Shown here piece after piece: positions 1 through 9,771 of a stretch of DNA of 64,000 bases. The DNA is from DASYLJ01 sp964432595 (lineage in GTDB: Bacteria; Desulfobacterota; Binatia; DP-6): NCBI GenBank assembly GCA_964432595.1, contig CAYSOF010000009.1:124001-188000 (forward strand). Direction: 5' to 3'. Both the position numbers and the translations under genes were made by a program. Under the pieces are notes generated by a model. It saw only the letters and a list, made by a program, of their open reading frames with translations, searched no databases and was not told the origin of the DNA. The first letter of the stretch is position 1; each line of letters starts with the position of its first letter.

Positions 1-1637
1 ACCGATCCGAACTGGTTCTGGGCGATCACCCCCGGGGTCTGCTGCGGTCCGGAGCTGGAGAGCCGATAGGAGGTCAGGAAGCCCGGGTCGGTCGCCGCCT
101 CGGCGTCCTCGCCGTTCTTGTCGGCCGGGGCGCAGAGGTCGAGCGGGCTACGCACCGTGACCGAGCGCGTTCCGAAGCGATCGGACAACGTCACCGGCAG
201 ACGGTTGAAGCCCGACGTCCGCGCTCGATAGCACTGGAAGTGATCGACGTCGGCGAGGATCGTGAAGAACTGCGCGCCGAGCGCGCGCGGGGTCATCATC
301 GGGACGATCATCTCCGGACCGAGCTCGAAGACCGAGGTGAACAGGTCGAAGTCGGGCGCCAGTGGCAGCGACGGCCCGCTCGCCTCCAGCAACGCCGCCG
401 CTTCGTCGAGGGCCGTCTGCAGCAGGTCGACGTTCGGCGCCACGCAGGTCGCGGCCACCGGATGGATGCCAGGGGCGAGGTCCGGCACGACGACGGATCC
501 GATCCCGGTCACGGGATCGAAGTTGCCGCGCTCGCCGAGCGGGGCCTGGGTGAGGAGATCGGCGAAGGTCATGACGAACGTCTGCGGCAGCGCCGAGTCG
601 GCCGCGCCGCCGATGTTGAAGTCGATGCCGAGCATGACGAGCGCGAGATAGCCGTACGCGAGCTGGTCGTAGTTGGTGAAGATGGAGAAGTCGCCGGCGA
701 AGACCGCGCAGCTTCCGTGCTGGTCGAAGAGCCCGGGGAAGTACTGCTCGCACAGGTCACGATCCGTCCCCATCTTCACGTACGTCGGATTGAAGGCCGC
801 CTGCAGCTGCGCCACCGTGGTGTTGCAGTGCGCCGCGACGTCGGCGGGGTTCACCTGGCCGTTGACGGTGGTGCCCGGAAGTCCCGAGGTGGGGTCGATC
901 GTGAAGCCGAGGGTCGGGTTCGTGATGGTGAAGAACTGCAGGCCGATCGCCTTCGGCGCCATCAACGGCACGATCATCTGGGGACCGAGCTCGAAGACCG
1001 AGGCCAGGATATCGAAGTTCGGATCCTCTTCGGGGAGCGGCACGTCGTTCTCCTGAAGAATATCCGCGCCGCTCAGGATGGTGGCGAGCGCCAGGTCGGG
1101 ATTCGGCTGGACGCAGGTCGCCACCACCGGGTAGCTGCCGGGCGTGAAGTCGGGGACGACGACCGAGCCGACACCCGTCGTCGGGTCGAAGTTGCCGGAG
1201 TCGCCGACCGGCGCCTGCGTGGCGAGGTCGGCGAAGGTCATCACGAAGGTCTGCGGCAACGCGGCCTCCGTAGCCCCCGAGAAGTTCTCAGTGACGGCGA
1301 ATGCCGCCAGCGCGATGTAGAAGAACGAGAACTGCTCGTAGTTCACCGGCGTCGGGATGTTGAAGAGGGAGCAATCGCCGAGGCCGGGGAAGATTTGCTC
1401 GCACAGCACCGGATCGGTCGACAGCCGCTCCAGAAGCGGCACGAACGCCGCCTGCACCTGCTCGAGGGTCGTGTTGCAGTTGGCGGCGACGTCGGCGACG
1501 TTCACCTGCCCGTTGACCGTGGATCCTCTGATGCCGCTCGTGGGATCGATCGAGAACCCCAGCGGTTGGGCGTGTGCCGCGGTCGCCGTGAGCAGGGCGG
1601 CGAGCGCGCTCGCCATGATGGTTCCGACTCGTTTCAT
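1..1637 (-). CDS. Secreted protein with two ~210-aa repeats and a C-terminal DUF7450-like domain (3' end cut by window)
   Basis: The start is ATG at 1637, behind a strong AGGAGG at 1646-1651. The frame stays open to base 1, giving at least 545 residues. An N-terminal signal peptide ends near 'AAHAQ'. Two homologous units follow: both open with 'GF[ST]IDPTSG', continue with 'TVNGQVN.ADVAA.CNTT', and close with 'ELGP.MIVP.M.P+A.G.QFFTI'. They lie at roughly residues 26-235 and 240-450. After them comes 'DVDHFQCYRAR...LCAPADK...NQFG', which resembles the DUF7450-type module seen in secreted proteins of deltaproteobacteria-like genomes (from memory). No catalytic motif is visible. It is probably extracytoplasmic, function unknown. 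The stop codon lies outside the window. Confidence 0.8.
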   Translation of the reverse strand, partial: MKRVGTIMASALAALLTATAAHAQPLGFSIDPTSGIRGSTVNGQVNVADVAANCNTTLEQVQAAFVPLLERLSTDPVLCEQIFPGLGDCSLFNIPTPVNYEQFSFFYIALAAFAVTENFSGATEAALPQTFVMTFADLATQAPVGDSGNFDPTTGVGSVVVPDFTPGSYPVVATCVQPNPDLALATILSGADILQENDVPLPEEDPNFDILASVFELGPQMIVPLMAPKAIGLQFFTITNPTLGFTIDPTSGLPGTTVNGQVNPADVAAHCNTTVAQLQAAFNPTYVKMGTDRDLCEQYFPGLFDQHGSCAVFAGDFSIFTNYDQLAYGYLALVMLGIDFNIGGAADSALPQTFVMTFADLLTQAPLGERGNFDPVTGIGSVVVPDLAPGIHPVAATCVAPNVDLLQTALDEAAALLEASGPSLPLAPDFDLFTSVFELGPEMIVPMMTPRALGAQFFTILADVDHFQCYRARTSGFNRLPVTLSDRFGTRSVTVRSPLDLCAPADKNGEDAEAATDPGFLTSYRLSSSGPQQTPGVIAQNQFGS

Positions 1638-1907
1638 TGCTCGTACCTCCTTCAGGTCGTGCACGTTCGGTCGCTCGCCGACGCGAGTGGGCAGCCAGCG
1701 AGTCGTGCGCGACAGAACCACACGTACGGTCGGCGATGCTTGCACGAATCGGCTACGGCCGCGGCGCGCGACGTCGCCCGCGCGCCGCGAAAATCGTCGT
1801 GAAAACGCCGCGTATGCGACGCTGCTCATTTGCTTCATTTTTCTCTTGACGTTCGTGCGTCGCGCGGTGGTACGTTCCGCGCCTTCGTCAATTCCCACCA
1901 CCTGCAG

Positions 1908-1922
1908 ACTGGTCTGACCAGT
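1908..1922. promoter_or_regulatory. FadR/GntR-type operator upstream of the AraC-type gene
   Basis: ACTGGTC-T-GACCAGT is a perfect palindrome with 7-bp arms around one base. It fits the TGGTNNNACCA core known for FadR-subfamily GntR regulators. It lies 19 bp before the proposed AraC start at 1941. A near-identical site (2910-2926) precedes the GntR/FCD gene just downstream, so that regulator is the likely ligand (inference). This is the only signal I see in the 303-base gap 1638-1940 apart from the ribosome binding site of the leftward gene. Confidence 0.65.
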
Positions 1923-1940
1923 GGATCAGATGATGAGGGC

Positions 1941-2909
1941 ATGGGTATGTACGAGCGGCGTGTTGGTGATGCGGTGCGGCACCGGGGTCCGATGCGGGGG
2001 AGCCTCTGCCTGTGGCCCGAGGGCATCCTCTTTCACGGGAGCAACGTCCGAACCACGCGAACGCGGCCCTCGACCGCGACCGTGGTGTTCGCCAGGTCCG
2101 GACAGCTACGCGTCCGGGTCGGTACGGACGGGACGTGGGTCGCCGTCCGCTGTGCGGTGCTCGCCCCGAACGTCCCGCAACAGATCGAGAGCGTCGACGG
2201 CGACCTCGTGGTGTTGAAGATCGACCCCGAGACCGATGCCTTCGCCCGGGTCCGGACCCATGTCCGAGACCGGCCGATGCACGAGGTGCCCGACCAGGTC
2301 GCGTTCGAGCTGGCGGCGCGCACCGGTCCCTGGCTGAAGGGGCCGGCCTTCTCGCCCGAGCGCGTCTGGCAGCTCGCCGTCGAGCTCATCGGGGACGCGG
2401 AATGGCCGCAAAATCGCTTCGATCCGCGTATCGCGCGCGTCCTCGCCGCGCTCAAGGAGCGATTCCGGGAGACGCCGCCGGCTGCCGAGCTCGCCGCGAG
2501 CGTCGGCCTGTCGGAGAGCCGGCTGACCCATCTCTTCACCGAGGAGGTGGGCATTCCGATCCGGCGCTACGTGCTCTGGCTGCGGCTCCGGCACGTCGTC
2601 TGGGTCTACATGCTGACGCAGAGTCTCACGGAGGCGGCTCACGAGGCCGGCTTCACCGACTCGGCGCACCTGAGCCGCAGCTTTCGCAGCCTGTTCGGCA
2701 TCCGGCCATCCGCCGTCGGGCGGCAGCAGGGCGACATCCGCGTCGTGGTCGGTCTGCCGACGCGTGACCTCGACGGCCCGCATGCCGCCGCCGAGGCGAG
2801 CCGCTGGGCCGCTGCCGCGGCGGCACTGACGGCGGCCGATCCGTCGACGGACGCCGCGGGCCCTCCACGTTGGTTCAGCATCGCGGCCGGCGGGTGTGCG
2901 ACAGCGTGA
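1941..2909 (+). CDS. AraC-family transcriptional regulator
   Basis: A protein of about 322 residues. The C-terminal third has the AraC/XylS double helix-turn-helix: 'AAELAASVGLSESRLTHLF' for the first helix pair and 'LTEAAHEAGFTDSAHLSRSF' followed by 'FGIRPSA' for the second. The N-terminal half looks like a small cupin-type ligand or oligomerisation domain. An in-frame ATG exists at 1830, but that extension runs through the palindromic operator. ATG 1941 has GAGGG just upstream and starts 'MGMYERR', so it is preferred. A C-terminal Ala-rich tail follows the HTH. The gene runs into the GntR gene, with an operator directly after its stop, so the two are probably co-regulated. Confidence 0.85.
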   Translation: MGMYERRVGDAVRHRGPMRGSLCLWPEGILFHGSNVRTTRTRPSTATVVFARSGQLRVRVGTDGTWVAVRCAVLAPNVPQQIESVDGDLVVLKIDPETDAFARVRTHVRDRPMHEVPDQVAFELAARTGPWLKGPAFSPERVWQLAVELIGDAEWPQNRFDPRIARVLAALKERFRETPPAAELAASVGLSESRLTHLFTEEVGIPIRRYVLWLRLRHVVWVYMLTQSLTEAAHEAGFTDSAHLSRSFRSLFGIRPSAVGRQQGDIRVVVGLPTRDLDGPHAAAEASRWAAAAAALTAADPSTDAAGPPRWFSIAAGGCATA

Positions 2910-2926
2910 AAGTGGTCTTACCAGTT
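2910..2926. promoter_or_regulatory. FadR/GntR-type operator between the AraC-type and GntR-type genes
   Basis: AAGTGGTCTTACCAGTT has the inverted core TGGT-CTT-ACCA with AA/TT at its ends. It matches the 1908-1922 site at TGGTCTKACCAGT. It begins one base after the AraC-type stop codon and ends 23 bp before the proposed GntR start at 2950, a position suited to autorepression (inference). Confidence 0.65.
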
Positions 2927-2949
2927 GCTTCTCGCCCGATCAGGGCGGT

Positions 2950-3708
2950 ATGGCATCCGGCACGCCGATGTTGAAGCCCGTGCGCAGGCAGTCGCTCTCG
3001 GACGCCGTCTTCGAGCAGCTGCGCGATCGCATCGTCGCCGGCGAGATCGAGGCCGGGACGAATCTCCCGGCCGAGCGAGTGCTCTGCAACGTGCTCGGCG
3101 TCAATCGCGGCGCGGTGCGCGAGGCGCTGAAACGGTTGGCCCAGGCGCGGCTCGTGGCGGTGCAGCATGGCGGCGCGTCGCGCGTGCTCGACTTCCGCGC
3201 GTCGGCCGGGCTCGAGCTGCTTCCGGAGCTGCTCACGACGGCGGACGGTGGTCTCGACGCCGGCGTCTTGCGCAGCGTCATCGAGATGCGCTCGGCGCTC
3301 GTGCCCGACATCGCGCGGTTGGCGGCGGAGCGCGGCGGCACGGAGACGGCTCGCGCGCTGGCGGGTGTGGTGGCCGAGATGCGGGCGGCCGCGACCGACC
3401 TGTCGCGCGTTCAGGTGCTCGCCATGGACTACTGGTCCCACCTCGTGGACGGCACGGGCAACGTGGCCTACCGGCTCGCGTTCAACTCGCTGCGGCAGAC
3501 CTACGACCGCGTGATGAGCATCCTCACCGGCTTGCTGGCGCCGATCTTCGGCGACGTGCGCACGTACGCCGTGCTGGCGACGGCCGTGGGTCGCGGCGAC
3601 GGGCCGGCGGCGGAGCGGATCGCGCGCCGCATGACCAAACGCGTCGAGGAGCGCATGCTCCTGGCCGTGGATGCGCTCGACGCGCCGTCGCGACCGCGGC
3701 GTCGGTAG
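2950..3708 (+). CDS. GntR-family regulator, FadR/FCD subfamily
   Basis: About 252 residues from ATG 2950. The N-terminal winged helix reads 'LSDAVFEQLRDRIVAG', 'LPAERVLCNVLGVNRGAVRE', 'ALKRLAQARLV', which is the canonical GntR DNA-binding domain. The C-terminal ~160 residues are all-helical, as in FadR/FCD ligand domains. An upstream in-frame ATG at 2896 would overlap the AraC-type gene and the operator, so 2950 is preferred. E. coli FadR binds long-chain acyl-CoA. Acyl-CoA-type genes occur elsewhere in this window, but the ligand here cannot be read from sequence. Confidence 0.85.
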   Translation: MASGTPMLKPVRRQSLSDAVFEQLRDRIVAGEIEAGTNLPAERVLCNVLGVNRGAVREALKRLAQARLVAVQHGGASRVLDFRASAGLELLPELLTTADGGLDAGVLRSVIEMRSALVPDIARLAAERGGTETARALAGVVAEMRAAATDLSRVQVLAMDYWSHLVDGTGNVAYRLAFNSLRQTYDRVMSILTGLLAPIFGDVRTYAVLATAVGRGDGPAAERIARRMTKRVEERMLLAVDALDAPSRPRRR

Positions 3709-3716
3709 CGGAAAAG

Positions 3717-3789
<73 letters not shown>

Positions 3790-3937
3790 ACACGGAACGC
3801 GCCGGACGGCGCAACGGACGACGGCAGGTGGTGCTGCGAGGAGCCCCGCGTATACCCACCGCTACCGAGGGGGTCAAGCCAGTTGACGAACGGGCGGCCC
3901 GGCCGTCGCCGAGCCGCCCGCCGCGTGCGCGCGCTCC

Positions 3938-4207
3938 CTACCGTCGCGTCCCCGGCCCGACACGTCCCTGGACCTTCCTCCCACCCCGCGACGATCCCGG
4001 CGCGTCCCACCCCGTGCCGCCCTTCCGCCACCCCGTGCCCTGGAACGACGGCGGTAAGCGCCGACGCTCCTCCACCTCCTCGGCGAAGCGTTGCGCGCGC
4101 AACAGATCCGTTGCGCGCGGCGGTTCATCCTTCGGCATTCGCCGAGCGGCAAACACGGACGACGCGCCGAGAATCCCGGCCACCAGCACCACCACGAGCG
4201 TTCGCAT
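3938..4207 (-). CDS. Small putative secreted or anchored protein
   Basis: An 89-residue frame from ATG 4207. It begins with a hydrophobic segment 'MRTLVVVLVAGILGASSVFA', a plausible signal peptide or single N-terminal membrane anchor. It continues with a basic, polar tail. No family is recognised and no clear Shine-Dalgarno precedes the start. It is divergent from the copper ATPase at 4281, 73 bp away, which is weak context for a metal-related role. It could be spurious; the main support is the signal-like N-terminus. Confidence 0.4.
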   Translation of the reverse strand: MRTLVVVLVAGILGASSVFAARRMPKDEPPRATDLLRAQRFAEEVEERRRLPPSFQGTGWRKGGTGWDAPGSSRGGRKVQGRVGPGTRR

Positions 4208-4280
4208 GCGAGGGGAAACTTGCACGCGGCGTGCCGCGGGCTTTGACTCGCACGCAGTTCGGCCGTAACGCCTGAACCAG

Positions 4281-6677
<2,397 letters not shown>

Positions 6678-6715
6678 GCTTGACCGTCGCGTCGTCCCTC
6701 TGCGACACGCGACGC

Positions 6716-7537
6716 ATGGACTACCGCGGCCGCGTCGCGATCGTCACCGGGGTCTCGTCGGGCATCGGCCGCCAGCTCGCGCTCGACTTCGCGGCGCGGG
6801 GCGCCTCGCTCGTCGTCTGCGCGCGTCGAGCCGACGCGCTCGCCGAGGTCGCGCGCGCCTGCGGCGGCGACGTCGAGGCGCTGGCCGGCGACGTGGCCGA
6901 TCGCGCGTTCACCGAAGGGCTCGTGACGCGCGCGCTCGAGCGCTTCGGACGCGTCGACGTCGTCGTCAACAACGCCGGCATCTCGAAGCACAAGCAACTC
7001 GTCGACGTGACGGCCGACGAGGTCGACTACGTGCTGCGGGTGAATCTCCTCGCGCCGATGTGGCTGACGCTGGCGGCGCTGCCGCCGATGATGGCGCGCG
7101 GGGAGGGGTGGGTCGTCAACCTGTCGTCGATGGCGGGCAAGCTGCCGCCGCCCCGCGAAGCGGTGTACGCGGCGTCGAAGTTCGGGCTGACGGGCTTCAC
7201 CGAGGGCTGCTGGCTCGACCTCGAGGGCACGGGCGTCCACGCGGCCGTGATCCACGTCGGCCCGATCGACACGGAGATATGGCGGAAGACCGACGAGCCG
7301 ACGGCCTACCGCGGACGGAAGCTGCCGCCGAGCGCGGTGTCGGCGGCCGTCTTCGATTGCATCGCGCGGCGGCGGCACGAGGCGTGGGTGCCGAAGCGCA
7401 TGCGTGCGCCGTGGCTCTTCCGCGTCTTCTTCCCGGCGTTGTTCCGTCGCGGCGCCGCGCGCTTCGACCCGATTCCGGCGGACGTTCTCGAACGCGCGCG
7501 CGTCAGTGCCCGATCGCGGCACCCAGCGCCGCGATGA
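6716..7537 (+). CDS. Short-chain dehydrogenase/reductase
   Basis: A 273-residue classical SDR. The cofactor loop is 'TGVSSGIG', the structural motif 'NNAG', and the catalytic set is Ser in 'NLSSMAG' with 'YAASK' (YxxxK). The Arg in 'CARRADAL' after strand 2 suggests NADP(H). Substrate is unknown. It starts 38 bp after the ATPase stop. Its last 35 bases overlap the convergent ZIP gene, so the two 3' ends are interlocked. Confidence 0.88.
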   Translation: MDYRGRVAIVTGVSSGIGRQLALDFAARGASLVVCARRADALAEVARACGGDVEALAGDVADRAFTEGLVTRALERFGRVDVVVNNAGISKHKQLVDVTADEVDYVLRVNLLAPMWLTLAALPPMMARGEGWVVNLSSMAGKLPPPREAVYAASKFGLTGFTEGCWLDLEGTGVHAAVIHVGPIDTEIWRKTDEPTAYRGRKLPPSAVSAAVFDCIARRRHEAWVPKRMRAPWLFRVFFPALFRRGAARFDPIPADVLERARVSARSRHPAPR

Positions 7538-8264
7538 GGGCCACGCCGCCGAGGAACGGCATGTAGATCCATGCGCTCAGCCCGGTGCGCTGGTGGTGCA
7601 GCTGCGGAATCAGGTCGGAGCCGGCGATGTAGATGAACATGCCCGCCGTGGCCGTCATGAACCACGCGATCTGCCCCTCGATGGCCGGCGAGATCGCGAA
7701 GAACGCGAGCGCGCCCAGCACGCTCGTCAGGCCGGAGACGAAGTTCAGCAGCAGCGCCGTCTGCCGCGAGAAGCCGCCGCCGATGAGAATGCCGAAGTCG
7801 GCGAGCTCCTGCGGGACTTCGTGGACGGTGACGGCGAGGGTCGTCGTGAAGCCGAGCTCGGGGCTCACCGCGAAGCTCGCGGCGATGATCACGCCGTCGA
7901 TGAAGTTGTGCAGGCCGTCGCCGACGAGGATCAGGTAGCGCGACGTCACGGCGTGGCTCTCGCCGTGCGGATCGTCGTGGACGTGGAAGCCGTGCAGCAG
8001 GCGCTCCAGCAGGAAGAAGCCGATCATCGCGAGCAGCGTCGCCACGAACACGTTCGAGTCGTGGTCGGCCTTGTGCACCGCCTCGGGAATCAGCTCGAGG
8101 AACGACGTCGCGAGGAGCACGCCCGCGGCGAAGCTCAGGAGGAACGCGTTGCCGCGCTCGGACGGCCGTCGCGCAAAGAAGAGCAGGATGCCGACGAGGG
8201 CGATCGCGCTGACCCAGAGGGTGGCGAGGAGGGCGAGGACCAGCGGCGACATCGGCGGCGGCAC
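7503..8264 (-). CDS. ZIP-family divalent metal transporter
   Basis: 253 residues with about eight membrane segments. The metal site is visible as 'HNFIDG' (His119, Asn120, Asp123) in TM4 and 'HEVPQEL' (His148, Glu149, Glu153) in TM5. A His-rich cytoplasmic loop 'HGFHVHDDPHGESH' (91-104) is typical of ZIP proteins. It probably imports zinc or another divalent cation across the inner membrane. A second start, Met5 at 8252, is possible. It overlaps the convergent SDR by 35 bp. Confidence 0.9.
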   Translation of the reverse strand: MPPPMSPLVLALLATLWVSAIALVGILLFFARRPSERGNAFLLSFAAGVLLATSFLELIPEAVHKADHDSNVFVATLLAMIGFFLLERLLHGFHVHDDPHGESHAVTSRYLILVGDGLHNFIDGVIIAASFAVSPELGFTTTLAVTVHEVPQELADFGILIGGGFSRQTALLLNFVSGLTSVLGALAFFAISPAIEGQIAWFMTATAGMFIYIAGSDLIPQLHHQRTGLSAWIYMPFLGGVALIAALGAAIGH

Positions 8265-8312
8265 ACAAGTACATGCCGCAATGGCTTTCGCAACCTCGTT
8301 GCGGGACGGACG

Positions 8313-8645
8313 TCAGCCCCGGGCCAGCTCGCCGAAGACGGCGCGGGCGACGGCTGCCGCCTCGTCGGTCCCCTCGATCTCGAGCCAGCACGCCGGCGGT
8401 GCCGCGACCAGACGGAAGGACAGGAACGCCCAGTGATCGGCGAGGTCGCGGACCAGGTCGGCGAGCGCGGCAATGGATCGCACGTCGAGACGGAGCACCA
8501 GTCGGACGCCGGCGGGCAGCTCGTCCACGCGCGCGCCGCGCAGCAACGGACGCAGCTCTCGCGTCTCTTCGACGAGTGACGCCGAGACGAGCGTCGCGGC
8601 GAGCCGTCCGGGACGGACCGCCCGCAGATCGAGGATCGTATCCAC
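8313..8645 (-). CDS. Small uncharacterised protein
   Basis: 110 residues from GTG 8645, chosen because AGGAG sits 8 bases upstream (8653-8657). It is a soluble, Leu/Ala/Arg-rich alternating helix/strand protein beginning 'VDTILDLRAVRPG' and ending 'AAVARAVFGELARG'. The frame can be extended far upstream only by running antisense through the redoxin gene, which I reject. No family is recognised. It is divergent from the redoxin gene by 36 bp, so they share a promoter region. Confidence 0.55.
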   Translation of the reverse strand: MDTILDLRAVRPGRLAATLVSASLVEETRELRPLLRGARVDELPAGVRLVLRLDVRSIAALADLVRDLADHWAFLSFRLVAAPPACWLEIEGTDEAAAVARAVFGELARG

Positions 8646-8681
8646 CTTGCCTACTCCTGCCGCCGACGGTAACCGACGGAT

Positions 8682-9239
8682 ATGGCGCTCACCGAGAATC
8701 GCGACGTCCCGCTCGGCACTCCCTGTCCGGACTTCCGCCTGCCGCGCGTGGACGGAGGCACGTTCGCCCGGGACGACGCCGCAGGCAAGCCCGTGCTCGC
8801 GATCCTCTTCATCTGCAATCACTGTCCCTACGTCCAGGCGATCGAGGATCGCCTCGTCGCGCTGGAGCGGGAGTACGGGCCGAAGGGCGTCCAGCTGGTC
8901 GGCATCTGCTCGAACGACCCCACCGACTATCCCGACGACAGCCCCGCCAATCTGCTGCGCCGCTGGCACGAGAAGGGGTACGGGTTCCCGTATCTGGTGG
9001 ACGCCACGCAGGACGTCGCGCGCGCGTTCGACGCCGTCTGCACGCCCGACATCTACGTGTACGACCAGCAGCGCCGCCTGGCGTATCACGGACGTCTCGA
9101 CGACAACTGGAAGGAGCCGTCGAAGGTGACCACTCGCGATCTGGCTGCCGCCTTCGACGCGCTTCTGGCCAACGCGAACCCGCGTTCCGAGCAGCACCCG
9201 TCGATGGGCTGCTCGATCAAGTGGCGCAGGAGCGCCTGA
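8682..9239 (+). CDS. Thioredoxin-fold redoxin (AhpC/TSA-like) with CNHC motif
   Basis: 185 residues. The sequence 'LGTPCPDFRLP' then 'ILFICNHCPYV' places a CxxC pair (Cys45, Cys48) after the first beta strand, as in the 'CNHCPYV' subfamily of AhpC/TSA-redoxin proteins. 'TPDIYVYD' provides the cis-Pro loop. It has no signal peptide, so it is cytoplasmic. A thiol-disulphide or peroxide-related role is likely; the exact substrate is unknown. Confidence 0.85.
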   Translation: MALTENRDVPLGTPCPDFRLPRVDGGTFARDDAAGKPVLAILFICNHCPYVQAIEDRLVALEREYGPKGVQLVGICSNDPTDYPDDSPANLLRRWHEKGYGFPYLVDATQDVARAFDAVCTPDIYVYDQQRRLAYHGRLDDNWKEPSKVTTRDLAAAFDALLANANPRSEQHPSMGCSIKWRRSA

Positions 9240-9256
9240 GGCGTTCGGAGCATCAT

Positions 9257-9346
9257 GACGCGCCGGCTTCGCCGGCCGCGTCAGACCGTTCAGTCGAAGC
9301 GCAGCGCTACGAGGCGTGCGCCTCGCCCAAGACATGGTCTTGGGCG
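9257..9346. terminator. Cluster of strong hairpins between convergent redoxin and dksA genes
   Basis: Three hairpins fill the gap: GACGCGCCGGC/GCCGG(C)CGCGTC (9257-9282, one bulge), GAGGCG/CGCCTC (9311-9324) and the perfect 10-bp CGCCCAAGAC-ATG-GTCTTGGGCG (9324-9346). No T-run follows on either strand. They probably stop transcription from both sides or protect the 3' ends. Confidence 0.55.
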
Positions 9347-9347
9347 A

Positions 9348-9713
9348 CTAAGAATAGCGGCGCTTCCGCTCGTCGGCCTCTTGGGACGACTTGCAGTCGA
9401 AGCAGAGCGTGGTGACGGGGCGCGCCTTCAGCCGCGGGAAGCCGATCTCGGCGCCGCACTCCTCGCACTTCCCGTAGGAGCCGTCGTCGATGCGCACCAG
9501 CGCCTCGTCGATCTTCGTGATCAGCTTCCGCTCGCGGTCACGAATGCGCAGGGTCAGGTTGCGGTTGCCTTCCAGCGTGGCGCGGTCGGACGGATCGGGA
9601 AACTGCTCGCGCGTCTCACCCATGCCGTCGACGGTCCTCGAAGCCTCACCGAGGAGCTCCTGCTTCCGCTCGTTCAGCAGCCGCTGCAATATGCCTAGTT
9701 CGCGCTGTCTCAT
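9348..9713 (-). CDS. dksA: DksA/TraR-family RNA polymerase-binding regulator
   Basis: 121 residues. A long N-terminal coiled coil carries 'DPSDRA' (Asp40, Asp43, Ala45), which corresponds to the DxxDxA tip of DksA that enters the RNA polymerase secondary channel. A C4 zinc finger follows, 'CEEC...CFDC' (Cys83, 86, 104, 107). All signature residues are present, so a ppGpp-partner role in transcription initiation is expected. Confidence 0.92.
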   Translation of the reverse strand: MRQRELGILQRLLNERKQELLGEASRTVDGMGETREQFPDPSDRATLEGNRNLTLRIRDRERKLITKIDEALVRIDDGSYGKCEECGAEIGFPRLKARPVTTLCFDCKSSQEADERKRRYS

Positions 9714-9771
9714 GCGAATCGACGGAAGCTACCACCGGCTATGTGGAGGCGCAACGATGAAACGGTGCCCC

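Noticed and set aside
1830..1940. ATG 1830 as the AraC-type start
   Set aside because: The extra 37 residues have no domain content and cover the palindromic operator at 1908-1922.
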